A DNA stretch of 64,000 nucleotides from Rutpela maculata (Eukaryota > Arthropoda > Insecta > Coleoptera > Cerambycidae): the NCBI GenBank assembly GCA_936432065.2, contig OW386293.2, positions 18,984,234 through 19,048,233 on the forward strand. Reading direction: 5' to 3'. Numbering within the stretch: position 1 is the first letter of the stretch; each line of letters starts with the position of its first letter. Below the pieces are notes generated by a model. It worked only from the letters and a program-made list of their open reading frames with translations, made no database searches and was not told where the DNA came from. Positions 45,181 to 56,275 of this stretch are shown here, piece after piece. The translations under genes and the position numbers were made by a program.

Positions 45181-45620
45181 TTTACTGTTCCTCAATTTCC
45201 GGTAGGATGGATCTAAAGGCAGTTAATATCCTTTCCTTGATATTTTGAAATGCTCTTCGTGTCTTTATAAATAATTTCCTTCATGTGTCCCCCATAAATA
45301 AAAATCCATTTTTATAAGATCTGGGGACCTAGCAGACAATATAGTGGGACCATTTCTTGCAATCCATTGAAATGGGTAGATATCATTTAGGTGGTACCTT
45401 ACCACATTTCAATAATGTGGTAGAGCATCATGTTGCTGAAACCACATCCTATTTCACAAATGCTTTCAGGAAGATTCACCAATAATTTGGCAGGTAGTTC
45501 TCCAGAAAATGAAGATAAATAGCTCTAGTCAATGTACCATCAAAGAAATGTAGCTCTTTTACCTGTTCTCACATAATTCCTCCTCAAACGTTTATAGACC
45601 ATGTGTTCTCGAATCGTTAT
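45180..45620 (-). pseudogene. IS630/Tc1-type transposase C-terminal fragment
   Basis: On the minus strand, shifting frames give ELPAKLLVNLPESI, a degenerate WFQQD.A.PHY-like segment (about 45440), a degenerate W.ARSPDL segment (about 45340), then the clear FIYGGHMKEIIYKDTKS where FYLWGHMKE..Y is usual. This is the C-terminal DDE domain pattern of insect mariner-like transposases. The order and spacing fit, although no frame is long. No TIRs were assigned. Confidence 0.6.
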
Positions 45621-45899
45621 TAGTAAAAATCGCATACAACTTTGGGAAAATGTCTACCCAAATTTGCACGACTCTAAAAATATGTATTCTCGAATGTCGC
45701 ATTCTACAATTTTCAGTAGAATGTTCAATTAGTGGGTAAAGACCACACGACATTATATTTTCGCGTGCGACTTAGTGACAGTATTCTATTTAGCCCCATT
45801 TCCTATATATCAAATAAAAAGGTGCAGTGCAGCTTGTGGTTGTAGAAAGGCAGGGTTAAAATGTTCCGTAATTTGAAAATTTTGAAACGGATAAAGCTG

Positions 45900-46085
45900 C
45901 GACAATGCACCAGCAACAGTCGACGAGCTTCATGACGACGAGGAAGCCGACTCTCCAGTCGAAACATTTCTCGCAAGCATGGAGAACAATCAGTCCGTAG
46001 AATCAGTGAACAGCGCAAAGGAAGCAATTTCCGAAGAAAGTATTTTTGAAGACTACAACGAACCTGGACCTTCGACATCAAGCAC
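45900..46085 (+). pseudogene. Acidic Ser/Glu-rich coding remnant
   Basis: One frame reads TVDELHDDEEADSPVETFLA, SMENNQSVESVNSAKEAISE and YNEPGPSTSST before a stop. It resembles the acidic tails of transposon-encoded or MADF/BESS-type DNA-binding proteins, but no domain is certain. Confidence 0.35.
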
Positions 46086-46779
46086 CTAAAGCGCCACAAG
46101 AAGCAGGCTAGTCGTGGATTAGGCCTACAGGGGACAACCACGTAAAAAGAAAATGCACCATATACTCTACCTCAAGGTGGTGTGGAAACGAGTATTGAAC
46201 ATTAAGCTATACGTAGCAGACAAGTAAAATTAACTAAATTTAAAGATCTTCAGGTACGAAAACAAATGTTGTCTTAACACAAAAATACTCCTACATGAAA
46301 ATCGCACTAAATTGAGACATTACAAAAAATCATAATTTCGGCTGCTGCACCGAAACTATTCAGTTTGACGAAAAAATCTATAGAATATCTTTTGTAGAAA
46401 ATTTAATGCTCTTTTATTTTCATAAGAACATTTTTTGCCGTATGAGGCACCCGAAGCAATATATTTCAAAGAGACTGTTTTTGTGCGCCATTTTTTTCAA
46501 TATGGCGGCGCCCTCCCCGCTCGAGCTGTCAGCAAATTCTCAAATCAGGTCCTCCCTTAGTGAACGACGTATTGTTACGGAAACTTTTCATAACCCGAGT
46601 CATATCGAAATTTCGTGCCCAGCTCTCCGTCTAATAAGGGCCTTAGTGTAAGTTTGTAATTAAGTGTAATATTTGAATATAAATTCGTGGGGCGTTTTTC
46701 GAACAGGTTCAATGATTATTTTTTGCTTTTTAGTACAGTATTTATAGAAACATATTTTTCAGTTTTTTAATCTATAATT
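46086..46779. other. No gene seen
   Basis: Internal part of block M up to its right TIR. The 46406-46651 frame has no recognisable domain. Confidence 0.4.
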
Positions 46780-46866
46780 TATCTAGTTTACTTGCATATT
46801 TTTTTAAATTTCTAGCTTTCATAGAACTCGAACCATTGAAGTCCGACACATTATTGCCCCACCCTG
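46780..46866 (-). repeat. Right terminal inverted repeat of block M
   Basis: Ends ATTATTGCCCCACCCTG; inverted partner of 34979-35065. It is followed by GTGAGTAG, a consensus-like splice donor that matches GTTAGTAT at the left flank in six of eight positions. Confidence 0.7.
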
Positions 46867-47077
46867 TGTGAGTAGGCCATATTGTTGAAGATAAAAATAA
46901 ACCGTCTTCAAAAAAAAGGTCACTAAACATTATGAAATAAAATTGCTTAATTGGATCCTAATATCTAATATTAACATCGAAGCTAATTAGACTTGCATTT
47001 GGTTACATTACATTTTGATTCTTATGCCTACTTCAATACAAATATTAGGTATTAAGTTCCATTAACGAGGTGACAAA

Positions 47078-47636
47078 GTGAAATTTAATTTTATAACATT
47101 AACAACTTTTTTAATGCGTCACATTTTCACAGTGGTAGAGGGGGTGGATGAAGCAAAAAAATATTTTGAGGTTTCTGGTTCTTGTACACACACACTAAAT
47201 CACAATTTTTTTTCATCCCCTTTAATAATGGTGGGGGTGGTAATGAGGGTGGCTAATGCCAAAAATTTTTTTGAGACCTTAGCTTCTCTTTAATATACTA
47301 AATACGAATTTTCTGGACTCTTACCTGCTTAATTTACCTATTTACCCCAAATTTACCCCAATTTACCCCCAACCCTTCGATGGAACAAGATGAAAATATA
47401 ATCTAGTTCCAGATCACGTTAAAATACATACGTGTACCAAATTTCAAGTCAATATCTTAAACGGTTCCAGAGTAAACGTGCGCATAAAAAAAAGTTACAG
47501 ATTGACAGACAGACAGAAATTTTTTTTCGCTCAAACTTAAAATCTCGACGTTTCATGACATTCTAAGCCTATCTGAACAATAAAAATTTTAAAAAATTTT
47601 TTTGTCGTTACTATACTTCCACTGGATGTGGAAGTA
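47078..47636 (+). repeat. Repeat R, copy 3
   Basis: Highly similar to copy 2, including GACA units and the terminal hairpin CTTCCACTGGATGTGGAAG (47616-47634). Palindrome H starts immediately after it. Confidence 0.85.
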
Positions 47637-48793
47637 ATTAGGCTGCGGGCGTCGTCTAATATATGTTTTTTAGTGCCAAAGTGGTTTTTCACTTTAAATA
47701 TTATATTAATAATTGCAAATTATCGAGTAAATTTTTTTTGTAAGAAACCCGATAAAAATAACCTACTTTAAAATGTTAAAAAATGGACAAAAGGAAAAAC
47801 TCAAATAAATCTGCTTTAGGCCTGCCGAAAATACTTTTTAAATATGTTCCAAAACATATTTAAACAAAAATTTACTATAATTACTTGTAAGCGAGCAGAA
47901 ACTAGAGTGCGAAAACTAAAGTTTTCAGGGTGTATTTCACAATTTTACTAGTAAAAGCACCAAAAAAATATCATTAAAATTGTAAATAACTAATGAAGTT
48001 ACTTAAATTATATTTTTTTCTAGGAAAATTATGTTAAATATAGAAAAATGTTGTTTTTTGAGGATTTTTAAGGATAGGCTCGAATTGTAAACAATTATTA
48101 TTAATAATAATTTTTTAATTTATTATATTTATTTTTTTTGTTTTTGTACATTTCTTTGTTTCTGCACTTTGTGTTAACAGTAAAGCTTATTTTTGTCCTT
48201 CATCTATTGTAATAACATTATTAAATCGAGAAGTCAACGCAATTTGACATTCAGCATAATCATTGACAACTTTAAGATTTATGCATACTTTTTTCCACAC
48301 ACATAATGATGGCCTGAATTCCATAGATTTAGATTTTTCTTTAAAAAGTCAACGTTTATATTTGTAATTTTTAAAAAATTTAAACTTTTCTTTGATATAA
48401 AATGGGATAAACAAATACCCGAATAATTTTTTTTTCATGAGTTATTTACAATTTTAATGATATTTTTTTGGTGTTTTTGTTAGTAAAATTGTGAAATACA
48501 CCCTGAAAACTTTAATTTTCGCACTCTAGTTTCTGCTCGCTTACAAGTAATTATAGTAAATTTTGGTTTAGATATGTTTTGGAACATATTTAAAAAGTAT
48601 TTTCGGCAGGCCTAAAGCAGGTTTATTTGAGTTTTTCCCTTTGTCCATTTTTTAACATTTTAAAGTAGATTTTTTTCATCGGGTTTCTTACAAAATAATT
48701 TTACTCCACAATTTTCAATTATTTATATAATATTTAATGTGCAAAACCACCTTGGCTTAAAAAACATATATTAGATAGAACGCGCAGCCTAAT
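47637..48793. repeat. Palindromic element H, 1.16 kb
   Basis: Ends ATTAGGCTGCG and CGCAGCCTAAT. Arms of about 360 bp pair with few mismatches, for example TTGTAAGCGAGCAGAAAC against GTTTCTGCTCGCTTACAA, and AAAGCAGGTTTATTTGAG against its partner. The unique centre is about 48000-48440 and has no ORF. Non-autonomous long-TIR element. Confidence 0.88.
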
Positions 48794-49440
48794 TTTTGTA
48801 GATAACGAAAAATGATTGAAATAGCGTACTTTAGAGCGTGGTAGCACATTTTAAAATTCATTTTTGCTTTTAATCAAAAGAGTTTTTTTTTTTATATATA
48901 AAAAGGAACATTTTTACAGGGTGAGACATAAAGAATGACAAATTTTTTTTTTTTGGGTTGGTCTAGTGTATAAGTATATGTCTAAAACCTTCCCCTAAAG
49001 GGGAAATAAATGAATTTATCCAATTTATATGTCGGGTCTAAAATAATTAACAGTAATGAAAATAAAGACATCGTGAAGGCTTGTATGTGGTCTGGGGACT
49101 ATCCCGGGTGTATTGGAACTTTCTGACCTTTGTTGTTACGGCGGAAAGGTCGCCATTTTGAAAGATTGTTGTTTTCTTATTTCCATAGATTACCAAAGAG
49201 AAGTATTGTAACCGTGAAAAAATCACCCTCTGAGATATCTCCGGATTTTCACGTTTCAGAGTACGTAGATTACAAAAATTAAAGCCATTTAATTCCGTAA
49301 TTCTGTCAGTCTGTCTGTTTGTCTGTTGGGGCTTTATCTACTAAACCACAGTAGTTGACGCTAGTACCAACGAAGAAGAGTAGAGTTAGGTTGAAAAATA
49401 TGGACATAAAACCTATAATTAAGGAAAAAAATGACGGAAC
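48794..49440. other. No gene seen; repeat-derived
   Basis: Contains ACAGGGTGAGACATAAAGAA (48917-48936), a terminus-like sequence, but no partner end was found, and a CTGTCTGTTTGTCTGTTGG run near 49310. Confidence 0.4.
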
Positions 49441-50060
49441 ACCGTAATATATGTAGTTAACATAACAGTCAAAGAAGAAAAAATATGAAAAGAAAAAAAT
49501 AGGGTGGTCAAAAAAAATGTTTTTAAATGCGACGGAGGTCGATAATATTTAATATGCAGTTAATATAACTACCAAAGAAAAAAATATAAAAAAATACAGA
49601 CTGGTCGCCCAAAAAAAAAAAATTTAAAAATATACTGATAATATTTCGCATGCAGTTATTACAACTCTCAAAGAAGAAAAATGTGAAAAGATATACTTAT
49701 ATACTTACAAAGCGTGGTCACCCCAAAAAAAAAAAAAAAAATGTGGCGGAGCAGGATAATATTAAGCACGCAATTGATATAACTGTCGAAGAAAAATAAG
49801 AAAAAAAAACTCGAAAAAAATATATAGGGTGGTCCCCAAAAAAAATGTTAAAAAATGCGACAGAGGATGATAATATTTCGCATGCAGTTAATGCAACTAT
49901 CAAATAAGAAAAATATAAAGAATATATACAGGGTGGTCACCCTTACAGAATTTTAAAGAAAATGTGACGGAGGACGATAATATTTCGCATGCAGTTAACA
50001 CAACAGTCAAAAATTAAGAATATGAAAAAATACAGATCACTCTAAGAAGATAATGAAAAC
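49440..50060. repeat. Degenerate tandem array, six units of about 95-118 bp
   Basis: Recurring blocks are GATAATATTTCGCATGCAGTT, AACTGTCAAAGAAGAAAAAT and AGGGTGGTCACCCAAAAAAA; the CAGTT core occurs near 49454, 49556, 49650, 49768, 49883 and 49993. A-run length explains most of the period variation. Confidence 0.8.
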
Positions 50061-50147
50061 ATGTGATTGAGAACGACAATACACAGTATATATTGTATTA
50101 AATTTTTTTCGATAAAACTATTTTCATCATAATATTTGTCAATTATT

Positions 50148-50420
50148 TTATTAATGGCATGTAAAAATAAATACTTTATGATGATTCCATGTTAGTTGAG
50201 TCATTATAACAAAAAGATCAATATCTTCACCAAGTGTTATAACTTGATTATCTTCGGTTTTCAAATCAATAGCAATTTTAACGATTGTAGTATCGGAGTC
50301 TTCTCTGCATATTTTAACGTTAAAGTCATTATCTATTAACTCTTTGCGCAATCATTTTATAAAGCTATCCTTATTTTTACCATTAGTTAGAATTTTTTTC
50401 TGACTAACCGAGGATTTCCT
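50148..50420 (-). pseudogene. Fragment of an insect transposon-associated protein
   Basis: The minus strand gives SVSQKKILTNGKNKDSFIK, a TGA, then ELIDNDFNVKICREDSDTTI, VKIAIDLKT and VITLGEDIDLFVIMTQL. The DxDT.IV...A...... V.VV.ED.DLLVL pattern is one I recognise from uncharacterised, repetitive insect proteins with a nuclease-like fold. Function is not established. Only about 85 codons remain. Confidence 0.5.
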
Positions 50421-51017
50421 AATGTCACTTGTGATTGAAATATCTACACAAACATTTTCTTCTAAATGCGCTCGTTTTTTTGTGCTATTCTGCTGTTATC
50501 AAATTCGCAGCAAACACAAAAATAGTTTCTGATCGGCCTTCTTTGGCCAAAGATAAAATATATTTTTTAAAACGGCAAATTTTGAATAGTTCTATCCCAT
50601 TTTATGTTAAAAAGAGGAGGGTTGAAGAAAATGCATTTTTCAAAATTAAAAAAAAATCCACTTTATTTGAAAATAAAAAAACTCTATGCCCTAAAAGTAC
50701 ATAAAATGACGTACAATAAAAAAATGACGTACAATGCCTCCTTGATAACTGACGAAGAATTAAAAATTTTATTTCGTCTGCCATCTTTGACCATTCTATT
50801 TGACATACGGGATTGGTGCCTTATATTTAACCATAAATGAGTTGTATCTTTGCCAACTTTGGTGAAATTACTCCTTGTTATAGAAAAGATATTCAATTTT
50901 GATTTATTAGGCCATTCTTGGTGTTTTCTATTTTTTTTTCAACATGGCGGATTGACCAATACATATCGGACAGGTCTATTACTCCAGTCGGTAAAGTAAA
51001 AAATAAGCCAGAAGCTC
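50421..51017. other. No gene seen
   Basis: Short frames on both strands overlap; none has a recognisable domain. AATGACGTACAATAAAAA is locally duplicated at about 50705-50735. Confidence 0.4.
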
Positions 51018-52252
51018 GCAAAAAAATATTATCTGAGATTTTCCTTCAGTAACTGTTAGTGGAAGGTCAAAAATCCGCTCTGGGGGTGCCGCAACCCCCA
51101 AAAAACCACCCCTTGGGTGAAATAAGCCTTATTTTACTGATAACTCGTTAACCGTTGAAGATATAAAAAAATTGTTCATGATAAAAAAGAAAGCTTGACT
51201 AATTTCCTAGAAAAAAAGTCCTATTGTAATTTTATTGTATACGCCATGGTTTTCGAGAAAATCGATATTGAAAAAAAATCCAAAATTTGTATTTTTAATG
51301 TGCGCGAATTTTTGTTTATTTGAAATTTATTGCGCGCAGCCTATAAAAAAAATTAAATTGCTCGAAAACCATACAAGCTAGGAAAAAAAAATCAAAATGA
51401 GTTTTAAAGGGGATATAAAATACTCTCTTGTGTTCCCATTTTTGATGGCTATTGATTTTTATTAGTATATAAAAATAACAATATAATATAGTTATCTCTG
51501 GATTTTTTGCGTCTCTAACTATTCACAGGCCCATAAAAAATAACTGACTTTAATATAGGTTATAAATGCATTATCTTTAGTTCAAGGTGGTACTTCAATG
51601 CAGAAAAGTTAGGAATAAAAATATTCACATTTACAAATTTACCAGCATGTTGAAATTAGCCTTTTTGTCAATTTTTTTATTTTCTCTTTTAATTTTGCCA
51701 ATATCACCATTTTCATATAGGTAATCCAAAGTTTGTCCGTTTTTACTCTATTTTCAATTTCCCCCATTTTATAGAATAATGTTTTGAGCTAAATTTTCAA
51801 GATGGTTGGGTCTTTTTTTTATTTTTAGGAAGCAAAAAAAAATTGGCCAAAATTTGGCTAACTTCAACATGCTGATAAATATCTAAATGTGAATAATTTT
51901 ATTCCTAACTTTTTTTGCATTGAAGTACTACCTTGAACTAAAAGATAATGCATTTATAATTTATATTAAAGTCAGTTATTTTTTATGGGCTTGTGAATAG
52001 TTAGAGGCCCAAAAAATTAAGACGTAACTATATTATACTGTTACTTTTATATACTAATAAATATCAATATCAAGAGAGTATTTTATATCCCTTTAAAACC
52101 CATTATGATTTTTATTCCCAGCATATATAGTTTTCGAGCAATTCGATTGCGGCACCCCCCCCCCCCCCCCCGAACAGATTTTTGTGGTTTTGTGATGTAT
52201 AACCCCTCCACTAACAGTTACTGAAGGAAAATCTCAGATAACATTTTTTGTG
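51018..52252. repeat. Palindromic element I with asymmetric left arm
   Basis: Ends AAAAAATATTATCTGAGATT and the inverted AATCTCAGATAACATTTTTT. Inner arms pair 51340-51660 with 51850-52160. A segment at 51119-51339 is present only on the left, and a poly-C of about 18 bases (52157-52174) is only on the right. No ORF. Confidence 0.85.
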
Positions 52253-53087
52253 ATGGAAATTTTTATAATTATTGGACTATATGTTTTTAAAGAATTTTAC
52301 TCTAAATAATCCAGTATTTTTAAAATTCCCATCCGATTACTAGTACAAAATATATTAAACACATAAGTTGAAAATGCGTGAAAGCGAGTCAAAAAGTTAA
52401 TATAACTTTTGACGCACAAAGAAATTTTGGGCACAAATATTTTTTTCGTAATTAGGTCATAATACATAAGAATCAACAATAAAATTTCAGGTGTAATGTT
52501 GTCGCCCAAAAAAATCAAATTAAATCAATTCGCCTGTACTATGCCAAATTTTTGCGAATTTACATGAAACTTTGTAAATGATATTTTCAGGATTTTTTGT
52601 CAACGGGTCTGAAGATAAAAGTCTTTTATAGAAGCTAAATAAGAGAGTACTAAAAAGGAAGGAAACATTTTTCAAATACAATGTAAGCCTTAAAAATAGG
52701 TTAAGAAATAAAATTTCAGTCAGCTTCAACTTCTATTTCATAATTTCAAGCGACCTTTTTTTTGAAGGCATGTCAAATGTTAATTTATTTAATATCATTT
52801 TCAGCCGGGGAGAAAATATGTGACATGGCTGGAATGTACTGTTTATCTCATTATAAAGGTAATATTTTATTATCTTATTATTAGTGTCATTGATGAACAT
52901 AAAGCCAATTAAGTACAGATGAGAGAACCTTGCATACTTCCTTTATTACTGGAATGAGCTGCAATTGGAGTACTTTTCGGCACCCACAAAGTTCGAGCAA
53001 GAATATTTGGGACAATGCCTCCAAAGTAGGAGGTAAAAGGGGTAAGAATATGTATTTTTGCAAATACCTCGAGAACTGTTGATTTTA
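52253..53087. other. No gene seen
   Basis: AT-rich. The short minus-strand frames at 52297-52729 and 52909-53112 have no recognisable domain. Confidence 0.4.
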
Positions 53088-53695
53088 GCGATAACACAAA
53101 GATTGACTCCAAAAATCGACCATTTTCTCGCCCTCGAATTTTATTTCAAACTAAGTGCTAAATTATTGTTAATGATGGGAACATCCTGAACAAAAAATTT
53201 CAAGATTCATATGTTTTTTGAGATATGAGGGATTAAATTTGTGATAAGCATGATACACTGTAGGAGCATGTCAAAATATACAAAGCTATAAAAAAAGTGA
53301 ATATTATAAGTATTTATCAGGTATGGCATAGCAATCAAGATATTCTTAGTATTTTTCGATGCAGAATAATATCGACGAATCCGTATATCCATTGATTAAT
53401 TCAGAAGAGCCAAAAACATCCCCGATATAAGGATAAAAATAGGGGAAAATGATGCTATTGAGTTATAGAGCTTCCATGAACAGAAATATAATATGTCTAT
53501 TGGCTGAATTCATGAACGGAGGTGTTGACTAGAGCTTACACAAAGCAATTGATACACACCCATAAGGGGGTGAAAATTACCCCAATACTGTACCAAACTG
53601 CACAAAAGTTCCAATAACTGGTGAAAAAGCTTGAACCCTTTAAGCTTTATTAATATGAATGAACCATAAATCTATTATGACCTAGTTCACGAAAA
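53088..53695 (+). repeat. Long inverted repeat J, left arm
   Basis: Inverted match to 56470-57052, roughly 75-80 percent by eye. Examples: GCTATTGAGTTATAGAGCTT against AAGCTCCATAACTCAATAGC, and TGAATTCATGAACG against CATTCATGTATTCA. Confidence 0.8.
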
Positions 53696-54013
53696 CAACC
53701 CATCACATTGTGCAAAACTACTCCTTTATCTTGAATTATGAACTTGAGTCAGTGAAAAGATACTGTACCAGATATTGTATTCTGATTGCAGTGTGCCTGG
53801 ATCTGGAACGATAACCAATATTCCCACAATAGTTTTTTACACACCTATGAAAGGTGAGAAAACTGGTTGAAAACTTATCGTTTACTACATATAAACTCCA
53901 ATGACGAGTAAAAAATCCTAAAATAACATGGTCGTCTGAAGGGATGGGAAATGCAGGCGCTCTCCATAAAACTAATGGTCTGTTTTCAAACTTCAAGTGA
54001 ATTTTATAAGAAG

Positions 54014-54115
54014 GTGGGGGTGCGAGGGGTGAATATCAGAGACATCGCAATCGCTGCATTAGCGTAAATTATGCCTGTAGCAAGAGTTTTCTAGAGTGCT
54101 CTTTAGGAATGTCAT
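54014..54115 (+). repeat. Direct repeat, copy 1
   Basis: ATCGCAATCGCTGCATTA and AGAGTGCTCTTTAGG-type blocks recur, diverged, at 55069-55190. The two copies flank the RNase H fragment and SINE. Confidence 0.6.
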
Positions 54116-54164
54116 GGCCTCTAGAGAAATTCAAAGGGTGGAAATCTGAGCAATTTTCATTATA

Positions 54165-54677
54165 TTGTATCGAAAAATTAAACTTATATGGGTGCCTGGA
54201 CACAGTGGAGTTGAGGGCAACGAAGAAGCAGACCGTTTAGCGGGTGAAGGAGTAAAAACTCCTTTCCCTAGTCCCGAGCCAGCCTTCGGTCTACCAAGAA
54301 GTCTGGTACAATCAGAATTGCAAGACTGGGCTACGGCACAGTTCAACAACTATTGGGCTCAGGCCCCCGGAATGAGGCAGTCGAGGCTCCATATAAAGGG
54401 ACTCTCGATTGACTTCACCGTAGAGTGGCTGATTGAGCTCGATAGAGAGCGATTGAGATGGATGGTAGGCCTGATAACAGGACACTGTCCTCTGAATAAG
54501 CACCTGCATATAATGCAGTTGAAAGATGATCCCATTTGTAGGATGTGTGGAGTGCAGGATGAAACCATCACTCATATCCTGTGCCATAGTGCACCAATAG
54601 GAGTGTCGAGGTACAGGTATTTCTATAGCCGGAGGAACATAAACACACCACAGATAGTAGACAACCCCCAAATCTAA
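54165..54677 (+). pseudogene. RNase H and zinc-finger end of a non-LTR retrotransposon
   Basis: The frame begins inside RNase H with LIWVPGHSGVEGNEEADRLA, whose His and Asp are conserved catalytic-site residues, then a linker. It continues with WMVGLITGHCPLNKHLHIMQ and a CCHC-like finger CRMCGVQDETITHILCHS. This combination ends ORF2 of R1/I/Jockey-type elements in insects. The RT is missing. The frame stops at 54677 where a tRNA-derived repeat begins. Confidence 0.85.
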
Positions 54678-54679
54678 AG

Positions 54680-54847
54680 CCAAGGCTGTCCGGAAGGGGG
54701 TACACATTCGGAAAAACGCAGACATACATCCATACCCACCGGTGTTGTCAATACCGGGGCTGGGGGTCGAACCCAGAGCGCGATAGCGAGTCGATCAGCG
54801 TATTCGCCACTCAATACGCCTTAACCGATTGAGCTACCGTGCCGGTG
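54680..54847 (-). mobile_element. tRNA-derived SINE or tRNA-like repeat
   Basis: On the minus strand, 54847-54755 shows an A box GGTAGCTCAATCGGTTAAGG and a B box GGTTCGACCCCCAG with acceptor-like ends CCGGCAC and CCCCGG. The spacing of A and B boxes is longer than in a normal tRNA, and no clean cloverleaf forms. A short body follows to about 54680. A pol III-type promoter is therefore likely. Confidence 0.65.
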
Positions 54848-55068
54848 CGTAGCTCTGTCATAAAATAGGAACTACGGCATCTACCCTGTAAAGGGCTGCT
54901 CTTCTTCGTGGAGAGCACTGGTCTTTTCTAGGGGATCCTAAATGTCGCGAATGTACAATGGGCCGATAGGCCTGAGAGCTGCGAATCTTGGGATCTGCTC
55001 GCGTTCTCCAATAATAATTGTATCGAAAAAAATTCTGAACGCCATAGTCTAGAAGTCCTTTTTTAACA

Positions 55069-55190
55069 TGGGGGGTAAGAGTGCGAAGGGACGAATATCG
55101 GAGCAATCTCGTAATCGCTGCATTACATTTAAAAAAATACTGATGTAGCAGTTTTCAAGAGTGCTTTCCTCCTATATCAGGGCCTCTTGA
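55069..55190 (+). repeat. Direct repeat, copy 2
   Basis: Diverged partner of 54014-54115 (ATCTCGTAATCGCTGCATTA, AGAGTGCTTTCCTCC). Confidence 0.6.
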
Positions 55191-55929
55191 TTCCTTTTCA
55201 TCCCCCAAATGATCCCGACGGGGGTCAGGGAATGAAGACCTATCAATAGGTTTTCGGCCCGTCCTCTTACCCCATCGTAGGTGTGTCATAAAATAGTTAC
55301 AAAAATTCTAGTTATCGTCCCACATTCATACCTATTGCAATCAAAATGCGATTTCTGGTACATTCACTATTTTTTCCCTGACTCACGTTCATAATAGGGT
55401 TTTCCCACTAATTTTATTTTAACATTTTATGTCGTGAAAATGATATAATAAAACATCTATTAATTTACAACAATTTACTTTTCTAATAAAAATTACTTCT
55501 AAGAAAATATCGTTAAAACAACTTGCTGATAATTTCAGGGCTTTTTAAAACGGGCATTTGAACGCGCCAGAATGATGTATCTGCCCGGAAAACCAATGAG
55601 ATTATGGATATAATTAGTTGATAATAGGTTCTAACTGTGTGTTAAAGGAAGCTTTCTCTAAAACTCTTCAGAATTTCCTCTTTTATTGTTTGTACTGTGA
55701 TTGGTCTAAAGCAGTGGACTTGTAAATATTGGCCAATCAGAATCCAGATAAATACCACACAAGTTATTCGTAAAAACGTCGGACGTTGATATTTTGTAGT
55801 TTAGGCTTAACTTTCATCTTCTGCATTGACAGTTCACATCAATCAGATGATTAATCTAAAACTTTATTTATATTTTGATGTTTGGATTGTTTGGAGTGAA
55901 AATATTTTATCAGTTTCTGGTTTATGTTT
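55191..55929. other. Non-coding, promoter-like motifs near 55690-55760
   Basis: No ORF recognised. GTGATTGGTC and TATTGGCCAATCAG hold inverted CCAAT motifs about 35 bases apart, followed by ATAAATA, upstream of the short coding fragment at 55950. Confidence 0.4.
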
Positions 55930-55948
55930 TATTAATTCTACGATCAAA

Positions 55949-56010
55949 ATGAGTAAAGTGGAAGAGGGATATGTTAAAGGTGCTGCTGATAATTTACCTA
56001 AAGTAGACTG
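55949..56010 (+). pseudogene. N-terminal fragment of a transposon-linked protein
   Basis: ATG reads MSKVEEGYVKGAADNLPKVD and then a stop. The KGAADNLPKVD phrase resembles the start of insect repetitive proteins carrying SWIM or YqaJ-type nuclease domains. Only 20 residues remain, so this is tentative. Confidence 0.35.
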
Positions 56011-56267
56011 AAATGGTAAATAATTTGAATCTTTTCCCAGATGAAAACCACTTTTTTCGTCTTTCAATATTGAGTTGTACTGTCAAAAATAATATTGAGG
56101 GAGCATTTTCACTAGTATTATTACAGAAAGGTACAAAACAAGCTATTTTAGGCATTTTGATAATCCATTACAACTCATAATAATTAAAAAGTGCTGTCAA
56201 TAAACAGAGGTTGTTTTATATTTTTCACGGCTATCTTATGCCGACTTTTTATTGGATTTCAGGGCGT

Positions 56268-56275
56268 TGACGTCA
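56268..56275. promoter_or_regulatory. Perfect CRE-type palindrome TGACGTCA
   Basis: Sits inside GGCGTTGACGTCACAACGCG, an imperfect larger palindrome, just inside the right arm of J. Binding by CREB/ATF factors is only inferred. Confidence 0.35.

Noticed and set aside
52157..52174. Poly-C run as a functional element
   Set aside because: Homopolymers of this type are common assembly or slippage products; nothing around it suggests function.
54312..54725. 137-codon minus-strand ORF
   Set aside because: Antisense shadow of the RNase H and zinc-finger frame.
54755..54847. Functional tRNA gene
   Set aside because: A and B boxes are present, but their spacing and the poor anticodon arm do not fit a tRNA; treated as SINE.
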